A DNA stretch of 64,000 nt from Pseudorhodoferax aquiterrae (GTDB lineage Bacteria > Pseudomonadota > Gammaproteobacteria > Burkholderiales > Burkholderiaceae_C). A model generated the notes under the pieces. It searched no databases. It was given only the letters and a program-made list of their open reading frames with translations, and was not told the origin of the DNA. Where the stretch lies: NCBI RefSeq assembly GCF_014652235.1, contig NZ_BMYK01000004.1, positions 287,769 through 351,768 of the forward strand, in the 5' to 3' direction. Of this stretch, positions 52,548-61,924 are shown piece after piece (the stretch's first letter is position 1; each line of letters opens with the position of its first letter). Both the position numbers and the translations under genes were made by a program.

Positions 52548-53636
52548 ATGAACGACGCTTCCTCCACCTCCCTGCGCCGCGGCCTGCGGCGTCCGCTGCA
52601 CGCCTTGGCCATCGCGCTGGGCCTGGCCCTGGGCGCTGGCGCCGCCACCGCCGAAGTGCTGCCCGAGATCAACCTGCAGCTCTCGCCCTGGACCGTGGTG
52701 GCGCGCGAGAAGGGCTTCTTCAAGCAGGAGTTCGACAAGAGCGGCACCAGGAAGATCAACCTGATCGCCACCAGCACGGCCGAGCTGATCGGCGCCGAAA
52801 GCGCCGCCGTGGGCGGCGGCAAGCTGGCCATCGCGCAGCGCATGATCTACCCGGCCACGGTGCACCGCGCCAACGGCCTGGACGGCGTGGTGGTCTGGGT
52901 CTCCGAGCCCTCCAACCGTTACCGCGCGCCCATCCTCGCGCGCGCCGACAACGACAAGATCAACACCGTGGCCGACCTGGACGGCAAGAAGTTCGGCAGC
53001 AGCCGCATCAGCTGCTACTGGTCCTCGCCGTTCGAGACGCTGACCAAGGCCGGCCTGCCGCTGGATGCGCGCGAGAAGAAGGGCCGCGTGCGCTACGAGT
53101 CCATCGACAACGGCTCGGTCGTGGTCTCGGGCATCCTGTCCGGCGCCATCGACGCCACCTCGGCCCACCTGGCGGCCGGCGCGTTCACGGGCGCCTGGCT
53201 GGCCGGCAAGCTCAAGGTGGTGGGCCGCTCGCCCGACGACGGCGTCTACGTGCAGAACGGCGGCCGCGTGACCTACTTCGCGCGGCGCGAGTTCGCCGAG
53301 AAGCACCCCGACGTGGTCAAGGCCTTCCTGGCCGCGCGCGAGCGCACCTCCGAGTGGGCCACCGACAACGTGGACGAGGCCGCCAAGATCATCGCCAAGG
53401 AAACGCGCGTGCCGCTGGAAGTCGCCAAGTTCCAGATCACGCACCTGGGCCAGTGGGACTTCATGGCCGGCGAGCCCAATGCCGACAAGGCGCGCCAGGC
53501 CATCAAGACCTTCCGCGACTGGTACATCGCCAACGGCGACGACATCCTGTCCGAGCGCAAGCTGACCGACGCCCAGGTCGATGCCTTCATCGACGGCCGC
53601 TTCTTCGTGGGCGGCTCGCACACGATCTACCGATGA
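52548..53636 (+). CDS. SsuA/TauA-type ABC transporter substrate-binding protein
   Basis: A 362-residue receptor of the NMT1/aliphatic-sulfonate group. The signal peptide ends near GAGAATAEV. Family features are NLQLSPWTVVAREKGFFKQEFDKSG, the ADLDGKKFGSSRISCYWSSPFETLTKAGL region and the FAEKHPDVVKAFLAARERTSEW segment seen in SsuA homologues. Its stop overlaps the permease start (ATGA). Substrates of this group include sulfonates, taurine, nitrate and pyrimidine precursors; the nearby sulfur genes favour an organosulfur ligand, but this is inference. Confidence 0.87.
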   Translation: MNDASSTSLRRGLRRPLHALAIALGLALGAGAATAEVLPEINLQLSPWTVVAREKGFFKQEFDKSGTRKINLIATSTAELIGAESAAVGGGKLAIAQRMIYPATVHRANGLDGVVVWVSEPSNRYRAPILARADNDKINTVADLDGKKFGSSRISCYWSSPFETLTKAGLPLDAREKKGRVRYESIDNGSVVVSGILSGAIDATSAHLAAGAFTGAWLAGKLKVVGRSPDDGVYVQNGGRVTYFARREFAEKHPDVVKAFLAARERTSEWATDNVDEAAKIIAKETRVPLEVAKFQITHLGQWDFMAGEPNADKARQAIKTFRDWYIANGDDILSERKLTDAQVDAFIDGRFFVGGSHTIYR

Positions 53637-54481
53637 GCGCGGCTGCTGAGGTGATCGGCGCCGTGCAGGCGCCGCCTGCGCGGCCCTCTCGGGCGGGAAG
53701 GCTGCGCCGCGCGCTCGGCAACGGCGGCTGGATCGGCTTCATGCTGCCGCTGCTGGTGCTGGCCTGGTGGCAGACCGCGGTGGCGCTGCAGTGGGTCGAC
53801 AAGGTCTTCCTGCCCGAACCCATCGCGGTGGTCCGGGCCTTCTGGACCATGCTGACCGGGCAGAACCTGCTGCTGGACTTCCTGGTCAGCCTCAACATCG
53901 TGGGCCAGGCCTTCCTGTACGGCAGCCTGCTGGGCGTGGGGCTGGGCATCGCGGCCGGGCTGTCGCAGAAGGTCGAGCGCTTCTTCGGCCCGACCTTCGA
54001 CACCATCCGCCACATCCCGGGCATCGCCTGGTTTCCGCTGATCGTGCTGTGGCTGGGCCTTGGCGCGCCGGCCAAGATCCTCGTGATCGCCAAGTCGGTG
54101 TTCTTCCCCGTGTTCCTGAACACGCTGCAGGGCATCCGCAGTGTGGACAAGAGCTACGTGGAACTGGCCCAGGTGCTCACGCTCACGCGCGGCCAGCTGG
54201 TACGCAAGGTGATCCTGCCGGCGGCCACGCCCAGCATCATGGTCGCGTTGCGCTACGCCGCGGGCCTGGCCTGGGCGCTGGTGGTCGTGGCCGAGGGCCT
54301 GAGCGGGCTGGAGGGTCTGGGTTTCCTGATCTTCCGCGCGCAAAGCCTGCTCATGACGGACCAGCTGCTGGTCTGCATGGTGGTGATCGGCCTGATCGGC
54401 TTCGCGATCGACCGCAGCATGTACGCGCTGCAGCGGCGCGTGCTGCGCTGGAAGCAGGGCTTCGAGGGGACAGGGACATGA
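53633..54481 (+). CDS. SsuC/TauC-type ABC transporter permease
   Basis: A 282-residue inner-membrane protein with about six transmembrane segments. The ATPase-contact loop is [30 protein letters not shown], and other family segments are [32 protein letters not shown] and [20 protein letters not shown]. The start and stop overlap the neighbouring genes by four bases each, so receptor, permease and ATPase are coupled. Confidence 0.92.
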   Translation: MSAAAEVIGAVQAPPARPSRAGRLRRALGNGGWIGFMLPLLVLAWWQTAVALQWVDKVFLPEPIAVVRAFWTMLTGQNLLLDFLVSLNIVGQAFLYGSLLGVGLGIAAGLSQKVERFFGPTFDTIRHIPGIAWFPLIVLWLGLGAPAKILVIAKSVFFPVFLNTLQGIRSVDKSYVELAQVLTLTRGQLVRKVILPAATPSIMVALRYAAGLAWALVVVAEGLSGLEGLGFLIFRAQSLLMTDQLLVCMVVIGLIGFAIDRSMYALQRRVLRWKQGFEGTGT

Positions 54482-55260
54482 GCAAGGGGCAACTGCAGAT
54501 CCGCGACGTCTCCAAGAGCTACCAGGTCGAGGGGCGGCCGCGGCTGGAGGTGCTGCAGCACGCGGGCTTCGACGTGGCGCCGGGCGCCTTCGTCTCCATC
54601 GTCGGCCCCAGCGGCTGCGGCAAGTCCACGCTGCTGCGCCTGATCGCCGGGCTCGACCGCGACTACACGGGCGACATCCTCGTGCACGGCGAACGCATCG
54701 CGGGCGCCAGCCTGTCGCGCGGCATCGTGTTCCAGGACCACCGGCTGCTGCCCTGGCTCACGCTGGAGCAGAACGTGGGCCTGTCGCTGCTGAACTCGCC
54801 CTGGCCGTCCGAGCGCAAGGCCCAGTCGGTACGCGAGCACATCGCGCTGGTGGGCCTGTCGGGCTTCGAGAAGGCCTACCCGCACCAGCTCTCGGGCGGC
54901 ATGGCGCAGCGCGCGGCGATCGCGCGGGCACTCGTCAACAAGCCCGAGATCCTGCTGCTGGACGAGCCGCTCGGCGCGCTGGACGCGCTCACGCGCATCC
55001 GGCTGCAGGAAGAGATCCAGCGCATCTGGCGCGTGGAGGGCGTGACCATGATCCTGGTCACGCACGACGTGGACGAGGCGCTGTTCCTGTCCGACAAGGT
55101 CATCGTCATGAACGCCGGCCCGGGCCGCATCGTGCGCGAGCTGGATGTGGACCTGCCGCGCCCGCGCGACCGCGCCGGCGCGCGCTTTGCCCACGACAAG
55201 CGCGAGATCCTCTCGGCCATGGGCGAGTACCAGCGCGTGTCCGAGCGCGTGGCGGCATGA
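54478..55260 (+). CDS. SsuB/TauB-type ABC transporter ATP-binding protein
   Basis: A 260-residue ATPase: Walker [19 protein letters not shown]-loop [19 protein letters not shown], signature [19 protein letters not shown], Walker [17 protein letters not shown] and H-loop [14 protein letters not shown]. It drives the importer formed by the two preceding genes. The GIVFQ and DEALFLSD forms are typical of the sulfonate/nitrate group. Confidence 0.93.
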   Translation: MSKGQLQIRDVSKSYQVEGRPRLEVLQHAGFDVAPGAFVSIVGPSGCGKSTLLRLIAGLDRDYTGDILVHGERIAGASLSRGIVFQDHRLLPWLTLEQNVGLSLLNSPWPSERKAQSVREHIALVGLSGFEKAYPHQLSGGMAQRAAIARALVNKPEILLLDEPLGALDALTRIRLQEEIQRIWRVEGVTMILVTHDVDEALFLSDKVIVMNAGPGRIVRELDVDLPRPRDRAGARFAHDKREILSAMGEYQRVSERVAA

Positions 55261-55703
55261 AGGCACTGGCGGCCCTGGCGCTGCTGGCCGCGCTGGCGCA
55301 GGCCGCCCCCGCCCACGCGGTGGCGGCCGCACCCAGCGGCGACCTGCCCGACCTGGCGGCCGAGAAGGCGCTGGTCTATGCGGGCGAGTACGAACAGGCC
55401 ATCGCGCGGCTGCAGGCGCGCGCACGCGCGGTCCAGCATGCTGAGATCTACAACCTGCTGGGCTACAGCCAGCGCCAGCTGCGCCGCTACGACGAGGCCG
55501 CCCGCAGCTACCAGGAGGCGCTGTTCTTCGACGGCGCCTACCGGCCCGCGCTGCAGTACCAGGGCGAACTGTTCATCGCCACCGGCGACATCGCCGGGGC
55601 GCGGCGCAACCTGGGCTACCTGCGCATCCTTTGCGGTCCCCCCGGCTGCGAGGAGATCGACAAGCTGGCCGCGGCGCTGGAGCAGGCCGGTCACCCGCCC
55701 TGA
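55257..55703 (+). CDS. Exported TPR-repeat protein, 148 residues
   Basis: A small protein with signal peptide [21 protein letters not shown], then about three tetratricopeptide-type helices pairs ([70 protein letters not shown]). Its start overlaps the ATPase stop, so it belongs to the transporter operon. Three cysteines near the end (LCGPPGCEE) might bind a ligand or metal. A periplasmic TPR protein in a sulfonate-type importer operon is unusual; it may assist the receptor. Confidence 0.82.
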   Translation: MKALAALALLAALAQAAPAHAVAAAPSGDLPDLAAEKALVYAGEYEQAIARLQARARAVQHAEIYNLLGYSQRQLRRYDEAARSYQEALFFDGAYRPALQYQGELFIATGDIAGARRNLGYLRILCGPPGCEEIDKLAAALEQAGHPP

Positions 55704-55843
55704 TCCGCGCGCGACCGGCTGGCCGGGGCCGCAGCGCTTCGCGATAAGCTCTGCGGCTTTTCCCCGCCCCTTCGCATGCCATCGACTCCTTGCCAGGCCG
55801 GTGCCTGGGCCTGCATCCCGGTCCACGCGCGCGGGGCGGGCCG

Positions 55844-57961
55844 ATGAGCGCGCCGGGCCTGGACTGGCGCGTCACCTGGAGCCGCACGCGCAACCACGAG
55901 GGCGTGGCGCGGGGCGTGCGCGCCTTCGTGGCCCTGCTGTGCGTGCTGCTGCTGGGCTGGTGGGCCGGCTGGGAGCACAACTTCATGCCGGCCATGCTCG
56001 GGGTGATCGCCAGCGCCCTGGCCGAGTCCGACGACGGCTGGCGCGGCCGGCTGCGCGCGCAGGGGCTGACGCTGGCGGCGTTCGCGGTGGTCGGCCTGGC
56101 GGTGCAGGCCAGCCAGCCGCTGCCGCTGCTGCAGGCCGGGGTGGTGGCCGCGGCGGCGCTCGTGCTGACGCTGGTCGGTGCGCTCGGCGAACGTTACCGC
56201 GCGGTGGCGCTGGCGGCGCTGGTGTTCGCCATCTACATCGCCATGCTGGCGCACCAGGGCCGCAGCGACCGGGCCCTGGCGTTGCTGCTGCTGGGCGCGA
56301 CCTGGTACGGCGTGGTCTCGGTGCTGTGGGCGGCGCTGCTGCCGCGCGCGACGTTGCGCCACCGCATGTCGCGCCTGTATGCGCTGCTCGGCGAGCAGCT
56401 GCGCCTGAAGGCCCAGCTGCTGGAGCCCGTGCGCGACATCGACCTGGCCGGACGCCGCATGGCGCTGGCCCTGCACAACGGCCGGGTGGTGCTGGCGCTG
56501 GACGCCACCAAGGAAAGCCTGCTCAGCCGTTTGCCCGCAGGGGACAGGCCGCGCCCGCGCTGGCTGCAGCTGGCGATGCGCCAGTACTTCGCGGCCCAGG
56601 ACATCCACGAGCGCGTGAACTCCTCGCACGAGGACTACGGCCTGCTGGCCGAGACCCTGTTCCATTCGGACGCGCTGTACCGCTGCCAGCGCGTGCTGAC
56701 CCAGCTGGGCGCCCAGCTGCTCAAGTTCGCCGAGGCCATCGCCGCCCGTGGCAGCCCGGTCCACACCGGCAGCACCACGCGCGCCATCGAGGACATGCAG
56801 GCCGCCATCGCGCACCTGCTGGCCGGCCCGCTTGCGCAGCAGCCCGCGGCGCAGCGGGCGCTGGGCGCCGTGCAGCAGCTGGGCCGCAACCTCGGCGCGA
56901 TGGCCGGCGTGCTGCCCGCGCTGGAGCAGCCGCTGCAGGGCGCGCCCCGCGATGCGCTGCACGACAGCGCGCCGCGCGACCTGCGCGCCGCCTGGCAGCG
57001 CGTGCGTGCCCAGCTGCATGGACAGTCACCGCTGCTGCGGCACGGGTTGCGGCTGGCGCTGACGCTGCTGCTCGGCAGCGCCATCGTGGCGACGACGCGC
57101 GACCCGCATGCCTACTGGGTGCTGCTGACCATCGTCTTCGTGAGCCAGCCGGGCTATGCCGACACGCGCCGGCGCATGCTGCAACGGGCCGGCGGCACGG
57201 CGCTGGGCCTGTGTCTGGGCTGGGCGGCGATCCGCCTGTTCCCCGGCACGGTGCTGCAGTCGGCCCTGCTGGTGGTGGCCGGCGGCGTGTTCCTGGGCAG
57301 TCGCCACACCCATTACACGCGGGCCACGGCCTCGGTCACGGTGCTGCTGCTGCTCAGCTTCCACCAGGCCGGCATGGGCGACGGCGTGATCCCCACGCGC
57401 ATGCTGGACACGGTGGTCGGCGGCGCGCTGGCCTGGCTGGCGGCCTGGCTGGTGCTGCCGAACTGGCAGGCGCGCCAATGGCCGCAGCTGGCCGAGCGGG
57501 CGCTGCGCAGCCAGGCCGCCTACCTGCAGGAGATCGTGGCCCAGGCCGGCGCCGGCAAGCAGGACCACCTGGCCTACCGCATCGTCCGGCGCAGCGCCCA
57601 CAGCGCCGATGCGGCGCTGTCCAATGCCTATGCGGCCATGCTCAAGGAACCGGCCCACGCGCGGCGCCTGTTCGAGGCCTGCGGCCGCTTCCTCGTGCTG
57701 TCGCACACGCTGCTCAACTACCTGTCGGCCCTGGGCGCGCACCGCGGCACGCTGGCGGGCGAGGGGCAGGATGGGGCGCTGCGCCGCGATGCGGCCGCGC
57801 TCGGTGCGCAGCTGACCGCGCTGGCCGAGCAACTCCGCCAGCCGCAGGCCGCCCCGGTGGCCCTGCCCGCACTGGTGCCGGGCGCATCGACCCAGCCGCA
57901 GCTGGCGCTGGCCATGCAGCTGCTGGCGCCGCTGCAGCGCGAAGCGCAGCAGATGGCCTGA
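55844..57961 (+). CDS. FUSC-family inner-membrane protein (YccS-like)
   Basis: A 705-residue membrane protein, ATG 55844. It has two clusters of about five to six transmembrane helices (about residues 20-175 and 395-545) separated by a soluble helical domain. The second cluster starts LALTLLLGSAIVATTRDPHAYWVLLTIVFVSQPGYADTRRRMLQRAGGTALG, the FUSC signature. A cytoplasmic C-terminal domain follows. Family members such as YccS/AaeB are linked to efflux of aromatic acids or fusaric acid. It stands alone after the TPR gene, and a family A repeat follows 15 bp after its stop. Confidence 0.88.
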   Translation: MSAPGLDWRVTWSRTRNHEGVARGVRAFVALLCVLLLGWWAGWEHNFMPAMLGVIASALAESDDGWRGRLRAQGLTLAAFAVVGLAVQASQPLPLLQAGVVAAAALVLTLVGALGERYRAVALAALVFAIYIAMLAHQGRSDRALALLLLGATWYGVVSVLWAALLPRATLRHRMSRLYALLGEQLRLKAQLLEPVRDIDLAGRRMALALHNGRVVLALDATKESLLSRLPAGDRPRPRWLQLAMRQYFAAQDIHERVNSSHEDYGLLAETLFHSDALYRCQRVLTQLGAQLLKFAEAIAARGSPVHTGSTTRAIEDMQAAIAHLLAGPLAQQPAAQRALGAVQQLGRNLGAMAGVLPALEQPLQGAPRDALHDSAPRDLRAAWQRVRAQLHGQSPLLRHGLRLALTLLLGSAIVATTRDPHAYWVLLTIVFVSQPGYADTRRRMLQRAGGTALGLCLGWAAIRLFPGTVLQSALLVVAGGVFLGSRHTHYTRATASVTVLLLLSFHQAGMGDGVIPTRMLDTVVGGALAWLAAWLVLPNWQARQWPQLAERALRSQAAYLQEIVAQAGAGKQDHLAYRIVRRSAHSADAALSNAYAAMLKEPAHARRLFEACGRFLVLSHTLLNYLSALGAHRGTLAGEGQDGALRRDAAALGAQLTALAEQLRQPQAAPVALPALVPGASTQPQLALAMQLLAPLQREAQQMA

Positions 57962-57975
57962 CGCCGCCGGGCCTC

Positions 57976-58198
57976 AGAACGTGTGAATGAACCGATCGCG
58001 CCCACGACGGGGTGCGGCGGGCCGCAGGCGTAGGCGCAGGCCGCAGCCCGGGCTCGTGCCCGGGCAAGGACCGCAACGCCCGCATGCGGCCTGGCGCGCC
58101 CCGGCCCGAAGGGCGAGGCCCCGAGCGCAACGATCATGATGGAAACGGGTGCTCATCGAGGGCCTCGCGTGGGTGTGAGCGGTTCGTTCACACGTTCT
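57976..58198. repeat. Structured intergenic repeat, family A, copy 2
   Basis: About 222 bp with terminal inverted repeats GAACGTGTGAATGAACCG (57977-57994) and its near-complement (58180-58197). The hairpin GCCCGGGC-TCGT-GCCCGGGC recurs at 58046-58065, and much of the interior matches copy 1 at 20745. Relative to copy 1, the outer arm changes from GCT to CGT and the opposite arm changes to match, which keeps the pairing. Its end overlaps the stop codon of the dodecin gene. Confidence 0.8.
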
Positions 58199-58404
58199 CA
58201 CTCCAGCGTGAAGCCGATCTTCAGGCCCACCTGCCAGTGGGCCACCTTGCCGTCGACCACATGGCCGCGCGTCTCGGTCACCTGGAACCACTGGATATTG
58301 CGCACGGTCTCGTGGGCCTTGGCGATGGCCGTCTGCACGGCATCTTCGATGCCCTGGGGCGACGAGCCCGTGAGCTCCAGCGTCTTGTAGACATGGTTGG
58401 ACAT
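58198..58404 (-). CDS. Dodecin
   Basis: A 68-residue protein matching the dodecin family along its length: [65 protein letters not shown] order with the flavin-stacking Trp in NIQWFQV and the Gln in that strand. Dodecins form hollow dodecamers that bind FMN or riboflavin and act as flavin buffers. GGAGAA precedes the ATG. Neighbouring genes encode a MetNI importer; several FMN-dependent enzymes occur elsewhere in the window. Confidence 0.93.
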   Translation of the reverse strand: MSNHVYKTLELTGSSPQGIEDAVQTAIAKAHETVRNIQWFQVTETRGHVVDGKVAHWQVGLKIGFTLE

Positions 58405-58482
58405 GGTGGTTCTCCTGGTGGTGGTTGAAAGGGGGCAGTGTGCGGCAACGCAGCGTTCGATGAAAGGGCGGCGGGCCGGAGC

Positions 58483-59139
58483 TCACGCACGGTGGTCCAC
58501 GCGCCGCGCCAGCCGCTCGCCCGCGAACTGCAGCACCGAGACCAGCGCGACCAGGATCACGATGACCTCGAACATCACGCGCGTCTCGTAGCGCTCGTAG
58601 CCGTAGCGGATGGCCAGGTCGCCCAGGCCGCCGGCGCCCACGGCGCCGGCCATGGCCGAGGCATTGACCATGGCGATCACGCTGACCGTCATGCCGCCGA
58701 TGATGCCGGGCAGGGCCTCGGGCAGCAGCACGTGGCGCACGATGTGCCAGCGCTTGCAGCCCATGGCCCGCGCGGCCTCGATCAGGCCGCCGTCCACCTC
58801 GTTGAGGCTGACCTGTGCGATGCGTGCATAGAACGGGATCAGGTTGGCCGCCAGTGGCACGACCGCCGCCCAGGTCCCGAGCGTGGTGCCGACGATGGCC
58901 CGCGTGACGGGCAGCAGCGCCACCAGCAGGATGATGAACGGGATGGCGCGGCAGATGTTGACCGCGATCGACAGCCCCTTGTGCAGCCGTGGCCGCGCAT
59001 AGACGCCGCGCGGCCCCGTCACGTTGAGCACGATGGCCAGCAGCAGGCCCGCGCCGATGGCGATGACGGCCGAGACGCCGACCATGGCCAGGGTCTCCAG
59101 CAGGGCCTGCAGGTAGCGTTCAAGCGGTGGCAGGGACAT
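58483..59139 (-). CDS. metI: MetI-type ABC transporter permease
   Basis: A 218-residue permease with about five transmembrane segments. Motifs are ETLAMVGVSAVIAIGAGLLLAIVL near the N-terminus, NICRAIPFIILLVALLPVTRAIVGTTLG, and the ATPase-contact EAARAMGCKRWHIVRHVLLPEALPGII. The C-terminal GAGGLGDLAIRYGYERYETRVM is typical of MetI. Its start lies 20 bp inside the end of metN, so the two are coupled. It forms the pore of a methionine or related organosulfur importer. Confidence 0.93.
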   Translation of the reverse strand: MSLPPLERYLQALLETLAMVGVSAVIAIGAGLLLAIVLNVTGPRGVYARPRLHKGLSIAVNICRAIPFIILLVALLPVTRAIVGTTLGTWAAVVPLAANLIPFYARIAQVSLNEVDGGLIEAARAMGCKRWHIVRHVLLPEALPGIIGGMTVSVIAMVNASAMAGAVGAGGLGDLAIRYGYERYETRVMFEVIVILVALVSVLQFAGERLARRVDHRA

Positions 59140-60199
59140 GGCCGAGCAGGGCGAGGTGGTCGGCGCCCAGGATCTGGCGCAAGCGGTCTTCGGAAGGGGC
59201 GGCATCGGCCGGCAGCGACAGCAGCAGCCGGCCGTGGGCATGGCCGCGGATGCGGTCCAGGCCGCCGTGCAGGAGCTCGGCGCCGGGGCCCAGCGCGGCC
59301 AGCGCCGCCAGCGGAAGGCCCTGGGCCGGGGTGCGGCCGGCGAAGCCGGCGCTGTAGATGGCGCGGCCGGGCCTGCCGTCCAGCGAGGGCACCAGCGCCT
59401 GCGCGAGGTCGGCCGGCAGGTCCTGCTGCAGCGGGCGCAGCAGCGCGCGCGTGGCCTCGGCCTGCGGATCGCCGAACACGCGCCAGACCTCGCCGATCTC
59501 CTGGCGCTGGCCGGCATCCAGCACCAGCACGCGGTCGCAGATGGCGCGGATCACGGCCATGTCGTGCGTGATCAGCACCACGGTGAGGCCCAGGCTCTGG
59601 TTGATCTGGCGCAGCAGCGCGAGGATGGACTGCGTGGTCTCGGGGTCCAGCGCCGAGGTGGCCTCGTCGCACAACAGCACCTCCGGCCCGTGGACGAGGG
59701 CGCGTGCGATGCCCACGCGCTGCTTCTGGCCGCCGGACAGCTTGGCCGGGTAGACGTCGGCCTTGTCGGCCAGGCCCACCAGGGCCAGCAGTTCCTCCAC
59801 GCGCGCATGGATGGCGGCCGGCCGCCAGCCAGCCACGCGCAGCGGCAGCGCCACGTTCTCGCGCACGGTCTTGGCGGCCAGCAGGTTGAAGTGCTGGAAG
59901 ATCATGCCGATGCGCCGGCGCAGCGCCACCAGGGCGTCCTCGTCCAGCTGGCCGACGTCGATCCCGTCCACGGTCACGCGGCCGCCGCTGGGTGCCTCCA
60001 GCGCGTTGATGGCGCGCAGCAGCGTGGACTTGCCCGCGCCGCTGCGGCCGATGATGCCGAACACCTCGCCGCGCAGCACCGAGAAGCTCAGCGCCTCGAG
60101 CGCCTGCACGTCGCCGTGCGGGCCGGCGAATCGCTTGTGCACCTGCTCGAAGACGATGTGGGGCGTGGTGAGGTCCACGGCGGGCGGGGGGCCGCTCAT
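59120..60199 (-). CDS. metN: MetN-type ABC transporter ATP-binding protein
   Basis: A 359-residue ATPase. Walker A is IIGRSGAGKSTLLRAINALE, Q-loop IGMIFQHFNLLAAKTVREN, signature LSGGQKQRVGIARALVHGP and Walker B VLLCDEATSALDPETTQ. A C-terminal NIL-type regulatory region of about 90 residues (from about 265) would bind methionine and inhibit transport, as in MetN. It starts 4 bp after the stop of a MetQ-like receptor gene. Confidence 0.92.
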   Translation of the reverse strand: MSGPPPAVDLTTPHIVFEQVHKRFAGPHGDVQALEALSFSVLRGEVFGIIGRSGAGKSTLLRAINALEAPSGGRVTVDGIDVGQLDEDALVALRRRIGMIFQHFNLLAAKTVRENVALPLRVAGWRPAAIHARVEELLALVGLADKADVYPAKLSGGQKQRVGIARALVHGPEVLLCDEATSALDPETTQSILALLRQINQSLGLTVVLITHDMAVIRAICDRVLVLDAGQRQEIGEVWRVFGDPQAEATRALLRPLQQDLPADLAQALVPSLDGRPGRAIYSAGFAGRTPAQGLPLAALAALGPGAELLHGGLDRIRGHAHGRLLLSLPADAAPSEDRLRQILGADHLALLGHVPATA

Positions 60200-60203
60200 G
60201 GAT

Positions 60204-61031
60204 CTAGAACGCCGGCACCACCGAGCCCTGGTACTTGCTTTTGATGAAGGCACGCACCTCGGGCGACTGGTAGGACTTGACCAGCGGTGCGACCCAGGCC
60301 GCGCCGCGGTCCTGTTCGCGCACCACGATGATGTTGACGTAGGGGTTGTTCTCGCGCTTTTCCACCGCCAGGCCGTCGCGCGTGGCGATCAGGCCGGCCT
60401 GGTAGGCGAAGGTGTTGACGATGGCCGAGGCGTCCAGGTCTTCGAGCGAGCGCGCCAGCACCACGGAGGCGGCCTCGACCAGCTGCACCTTCTTCCTGTA
60501 GCCCGTGATGTCGGCCAGCGTGGCCGTGCCCTTGGCGGGGTCGAAGCCGTCGCGCAGCGTCAGCACGCCCTGGTCGCGCAGCACCACGAGCGCACGGGTC
60601 TGGTTGCTGGGGTCGTTCGGGATGCCCAGGCGCGCGTTCTCGGGCAGGTCGGCAAAGCGCTTGTGCTTCTTCGAGTAGAAGGCGATGGGCGAGATGTAGG
60701 TATCGCCCACGGCCACGAGCTTGTAGCCGCGCTGCTGCACCTGGTCGCGCAGGAAGGGCACGTGCTGGAAGGAATTGGCCTCCAGGTCGCCGTTGTTGAG
60801 CGCCTCGTTGGGGCTGGCCGCGCCGCTCACCACCACGGGTTTGACGATCAGGCCGTTCTTCTTGGCCACCTGGGTCACGACCTCCCAGATCTCCACGTCC
60901 GTGCCGCCGCGCACGCCCACGCGCAGGGTCGGCGTCTGGGCCTGGGCGCTGCCGTAGCGGGCGGCCGTGAGGAACACCGCCAGGGTGCCGAGGCGGCGCA
61001 GGCTGGCGCGTTTGTGTTGCGGGTCTTGCAT
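60204..61031 (-). CDS. MetQ-like substrate-binding protein (second receptor)
   Basis: A 275-residue NlpA-family receptor. The second ATG at 61031 is preferred since GAGG lies 8 bp before it; the ATG at 61037 would add two residues. The leader (LGTLAVFLTAARYGSAQAQ) has no lipobox cysteine. Family motifs are VSGAASPNEALNNGDLEANSFQHVPFLRDQ and PNDPSNQTRALVVLRDQGVL. It lies between another MetQ-like gene and metN, so two receptors may feed one importer. Confidence 0.87.
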   Translation of the reverse strand: MQDPQHKRASLRRLGTLAVFLTAARYGSAQAQTPTLRVGVRGGTDVEIWEVVTQVAKKNGLIVKPVVVSGAASPNEALNNGDLEANSFQHVPFLRDQVQQRGYKLVAVGDTYISPIAFYSKKHKRFADLPENARLGIPNDPSNQTRALVVLRDQGVLTLRDGFDPAKGTATLADITGYRKKVQLVEAASVVLARSLEDLDASAIVNTFAYQAGLIATRDGLAVEKRENNPYVNIIVVREQDRGAAWVAPLVKSYQSPEVRAFIKSKYQGSVVPAF

Positions 61032-61041
61032 GGCCATGTCC

Positions 61042-61857
61042 TCAGAAGGCGGGCACCAGGGCGCCGTTGAACCTGGTCTCGATGAACTGCCTGACCTCGG
61101 GCGACTGGTAGGCCGCCACCAGGCGCTTGGCCCAGGGCTTGTCCTGGTCGGCGCGGCGCACCGCGATCAGGTTGGCGTAGGGGCTCTGGGGCGACTCCTT
61201 GATGACGGCGTCGCGCGCCAGCGAGAGGCCGGCCTTCTCGGCGTAGTCGTTGTTGATCGAGGCGATCACGAGGTCGTCGAGCGAGCGCGGCAGCTGCGCC
61301 GCGTCCAGCGGCACGAGCTTGAGCTTCTTCGGGTTGGCCAGCACGTCCAGCGGCGTGGCGTTGTTGTTCTTCACGGCCTCGGGCTTGAGCGTCACCAGAC
61401 CGGCCTGCTGCAACAGCAGCAGCGCGCGGTTGCCGTTGGACGGATCGTTCTGGATGCCGACCGAGGCGCCCTCGGGCAGCGCGTCCAGCGACTTGATCTT
61501 GCGCGAGTAAAAGCCCAGCGGCGCGGTGACCGTGAGGCCCACGGGCACGATGTCGAAGCCGCGCGCTTTGTTCTGGTTGTCCAGGAAGGGCCGGTGCTGG
61601 AAGGCGTTGGCGTCCAGGTCGCCGGCGGCCAGCGCGGCGTTGGGCAGCTGGTAGTCGTTGAACACCACCACGTCCAGCTGCAGGCCGTCGCGTGCCGCGA
61701 CCTTCTTGACGACCTCGAAGATCTGCTCGGCATTGCCGACCGAGATGCCGACTTTCAGGCGTTGCTTGTCCTGGGCGATGGCAGAGGCGGACAGGGCCAG
61801 CAGGGCGGCGGCGGTGCCGGCCAGCAGGGTGCGGCGGCGGCGGAGGAAAGGCGTCAT
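61042..61857 (-). CDS. MetQ-like substrate-binding protein (first receptor)
   Basis: A 271-residue NlpA-family receptor starting MTPFLRRRRTLLAGTAAALLALSASAIAQ, a possible twin-Arg-like or Sec leader without a lipobox cysteine. Motifs are FNDYQLPNAALAAGDLDANAFQHRPFLDNQ, QNDPSNGNRALLLLQQAGLV, NPKKLKLVPLDAAQLPRSL. It resembles the MetQ-like receptor at 43440 in the last motif more than its immediate neighbour. It heads the metQ-metQ-metN-metI operon. Confidence 0.87.
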   Translation of the reverse strand: MTPFLRRRRTLLAGTAAALLALSASAIAQDKQRLKVGISVGNAEQIFEVVKKVAARDGLQLDVVVFNDYQLPNAALAAGDLDANAFQHRPFLDNQNKARGFDIVPVGLTVTAPLGFYSRKIKSLDALPEGASVGIQNDPSNGNRALLLLQQAGLVTLKPEAVKNNNATPLDVLANPKKLKLVPLDAAQLPRSLDDLVIASINNDYAEKAGLSLARDAVIKESPQSPYANLIAVRRADQDKPWAKRLVAAYQSPEVRQFIETRFNGALVPAF

Positions 61858-61924
61858 GGCGCGCGGTGCGAAGTGTTGGAGACGGCACTGTCGCCGCGGC
61901 GCGCGCGCAAGAGAACGAAGGAAC

